Positions 39,332-39,377 of a stretch of 39,377 bases of DNA are shown here, one piece after another. The stretch spans positions 1 through 39,377 of the forward strand of contig NZ_JARBEA010000021.1 of the NCBI RefSeq assembly GCF_028863945.1. Reading direction: 5' to 3'. Under the pieces are notes generated by a model. The model did no database searches and was not told the origin of the DNA. It saw only the letters and a list, made by a program, of their open reading frames with translations. The stretch comes from Jeotgalibaca caeni. Lineage in GTDB: Bacteria; Bacillota; Bacilli; Lactobacillales; Aerococcaceae. Every line of letters begins with the position of its first letter. Position 1 is the stretch's first letter. The position numbers were made by a program, and so were the translations under genes.

Positions 39332-39377
39332 AACACCTTCGGAATGGTATAATACCAAATACTATGTCGGAGGTGTT
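39332..39377 (+). promoter_or_regulatory. Promoter and ribosome-binding site of a gene beyond the right edge
   Basis: TGGTATAAT (39345-39353) is a perfect extended -10 within the palindrome GGTATAATACC (39346-39356, odd centre). Outer arms AACACCT (39332-39338) and AGGTGTT (39371-39377) form a wider dyad. CGGAGGTG at 39368-39375 looks like a ribosome-binding site, so a plus-strand gene likely begins just past the window. Confidence 0.4.

Overview
The window is 39.4 kb of a low-GC Gram-positive chromosome. The gene set (PolC, RnpM/YlxR, YlxQ, YkyA, PyrR, RqcH, a RexB-type AddB without Fe-S cysteines, AGGAGG ribosome-binding sites, TGn extended -10 promoters) points to the order Lactobacillales. 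The Carnobacteriaceae/Aerococcaceae/Enterococcaceae side fits best; the genus cannot be fixed from the sequence alone. I see no tRNA, rRNA, CRISPR array, transposase or phage gene. Most of the window is core genome, so the interest lies in regulatory sequences, local synteny breaks and changed residues.

Layout: (1) 1-7587, the tail of an unidentified gene, then uppS-cdsA-rseP (isoprenoid carrier, CDP-diacylglycerol, site-2 protease) and polC. dxr and proS, found at this locus in Bacillus, are missing, and a long hairpin sits where proS would be. (2) 7578-12863, the translation/transcription operon rimP-nusA-rnpM-ylxQ-infB-rbfA, with its own promoter, an attenuator-like leader hairpin and a terminator. 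(3) 12898-16207, glycerol use by glpK-glpD with a cre-like box. (4) 16215-23723, addB(rexB)-addA(rexA), double-strand break repair. (5) 23730-26497, minus strand: an exported-protein operon of a YkyA-type lipoprotein, a NodB-type deacetylase lipoprotein and a secreted DUF4015 putative glycosidase. (6) 26542-28606, lspA-rluD-pyrR, without pyr genes behind pyrR. (7) 28605-30341, minus strand: rqcH. (8) 30413-33447, a TrpXYZ-like ABC transporter behind a long leader. (9) 33460-37370, xpt-osmC, then a two-domain PPK2 kinase and coaBC. (10) 37371-39377, an AT-rich spacer rich in dyads, a minus-strand GH43 glycosidase, and the promoter and ribosome-binding site of a gene beyond the right edge.

The most interesting item is the leader of the TrpXYZ-like operon (30413-30734). 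A consensus promoter is followed by a 20-codon ORF with a good Shine-Dalgarno sequence and six consecutive aromatic codons (Phe-Phe-Tyr-Phe-Tyr-Trp). Next come segments able to form three mutually exclusive hairpins (early hairpin, antiterminator, terminator), and then a second intrinsic terminator. This reads as translation-coupled attenuation of an aromatic amino-acid transporter rather than a T-box. The spacing between codons and hairpins differs from the Escherichia coli trp leader, so the exact mechanism is open.

Other points worth checking are the NusA-type attenuator ahead of rimP, a glutamate in CoaBC where the catalytic cysteine is expected, the deacetylase plus putative glycosidase gene pair (which resembles a split PgaB), and the hairpin ahead of polC.
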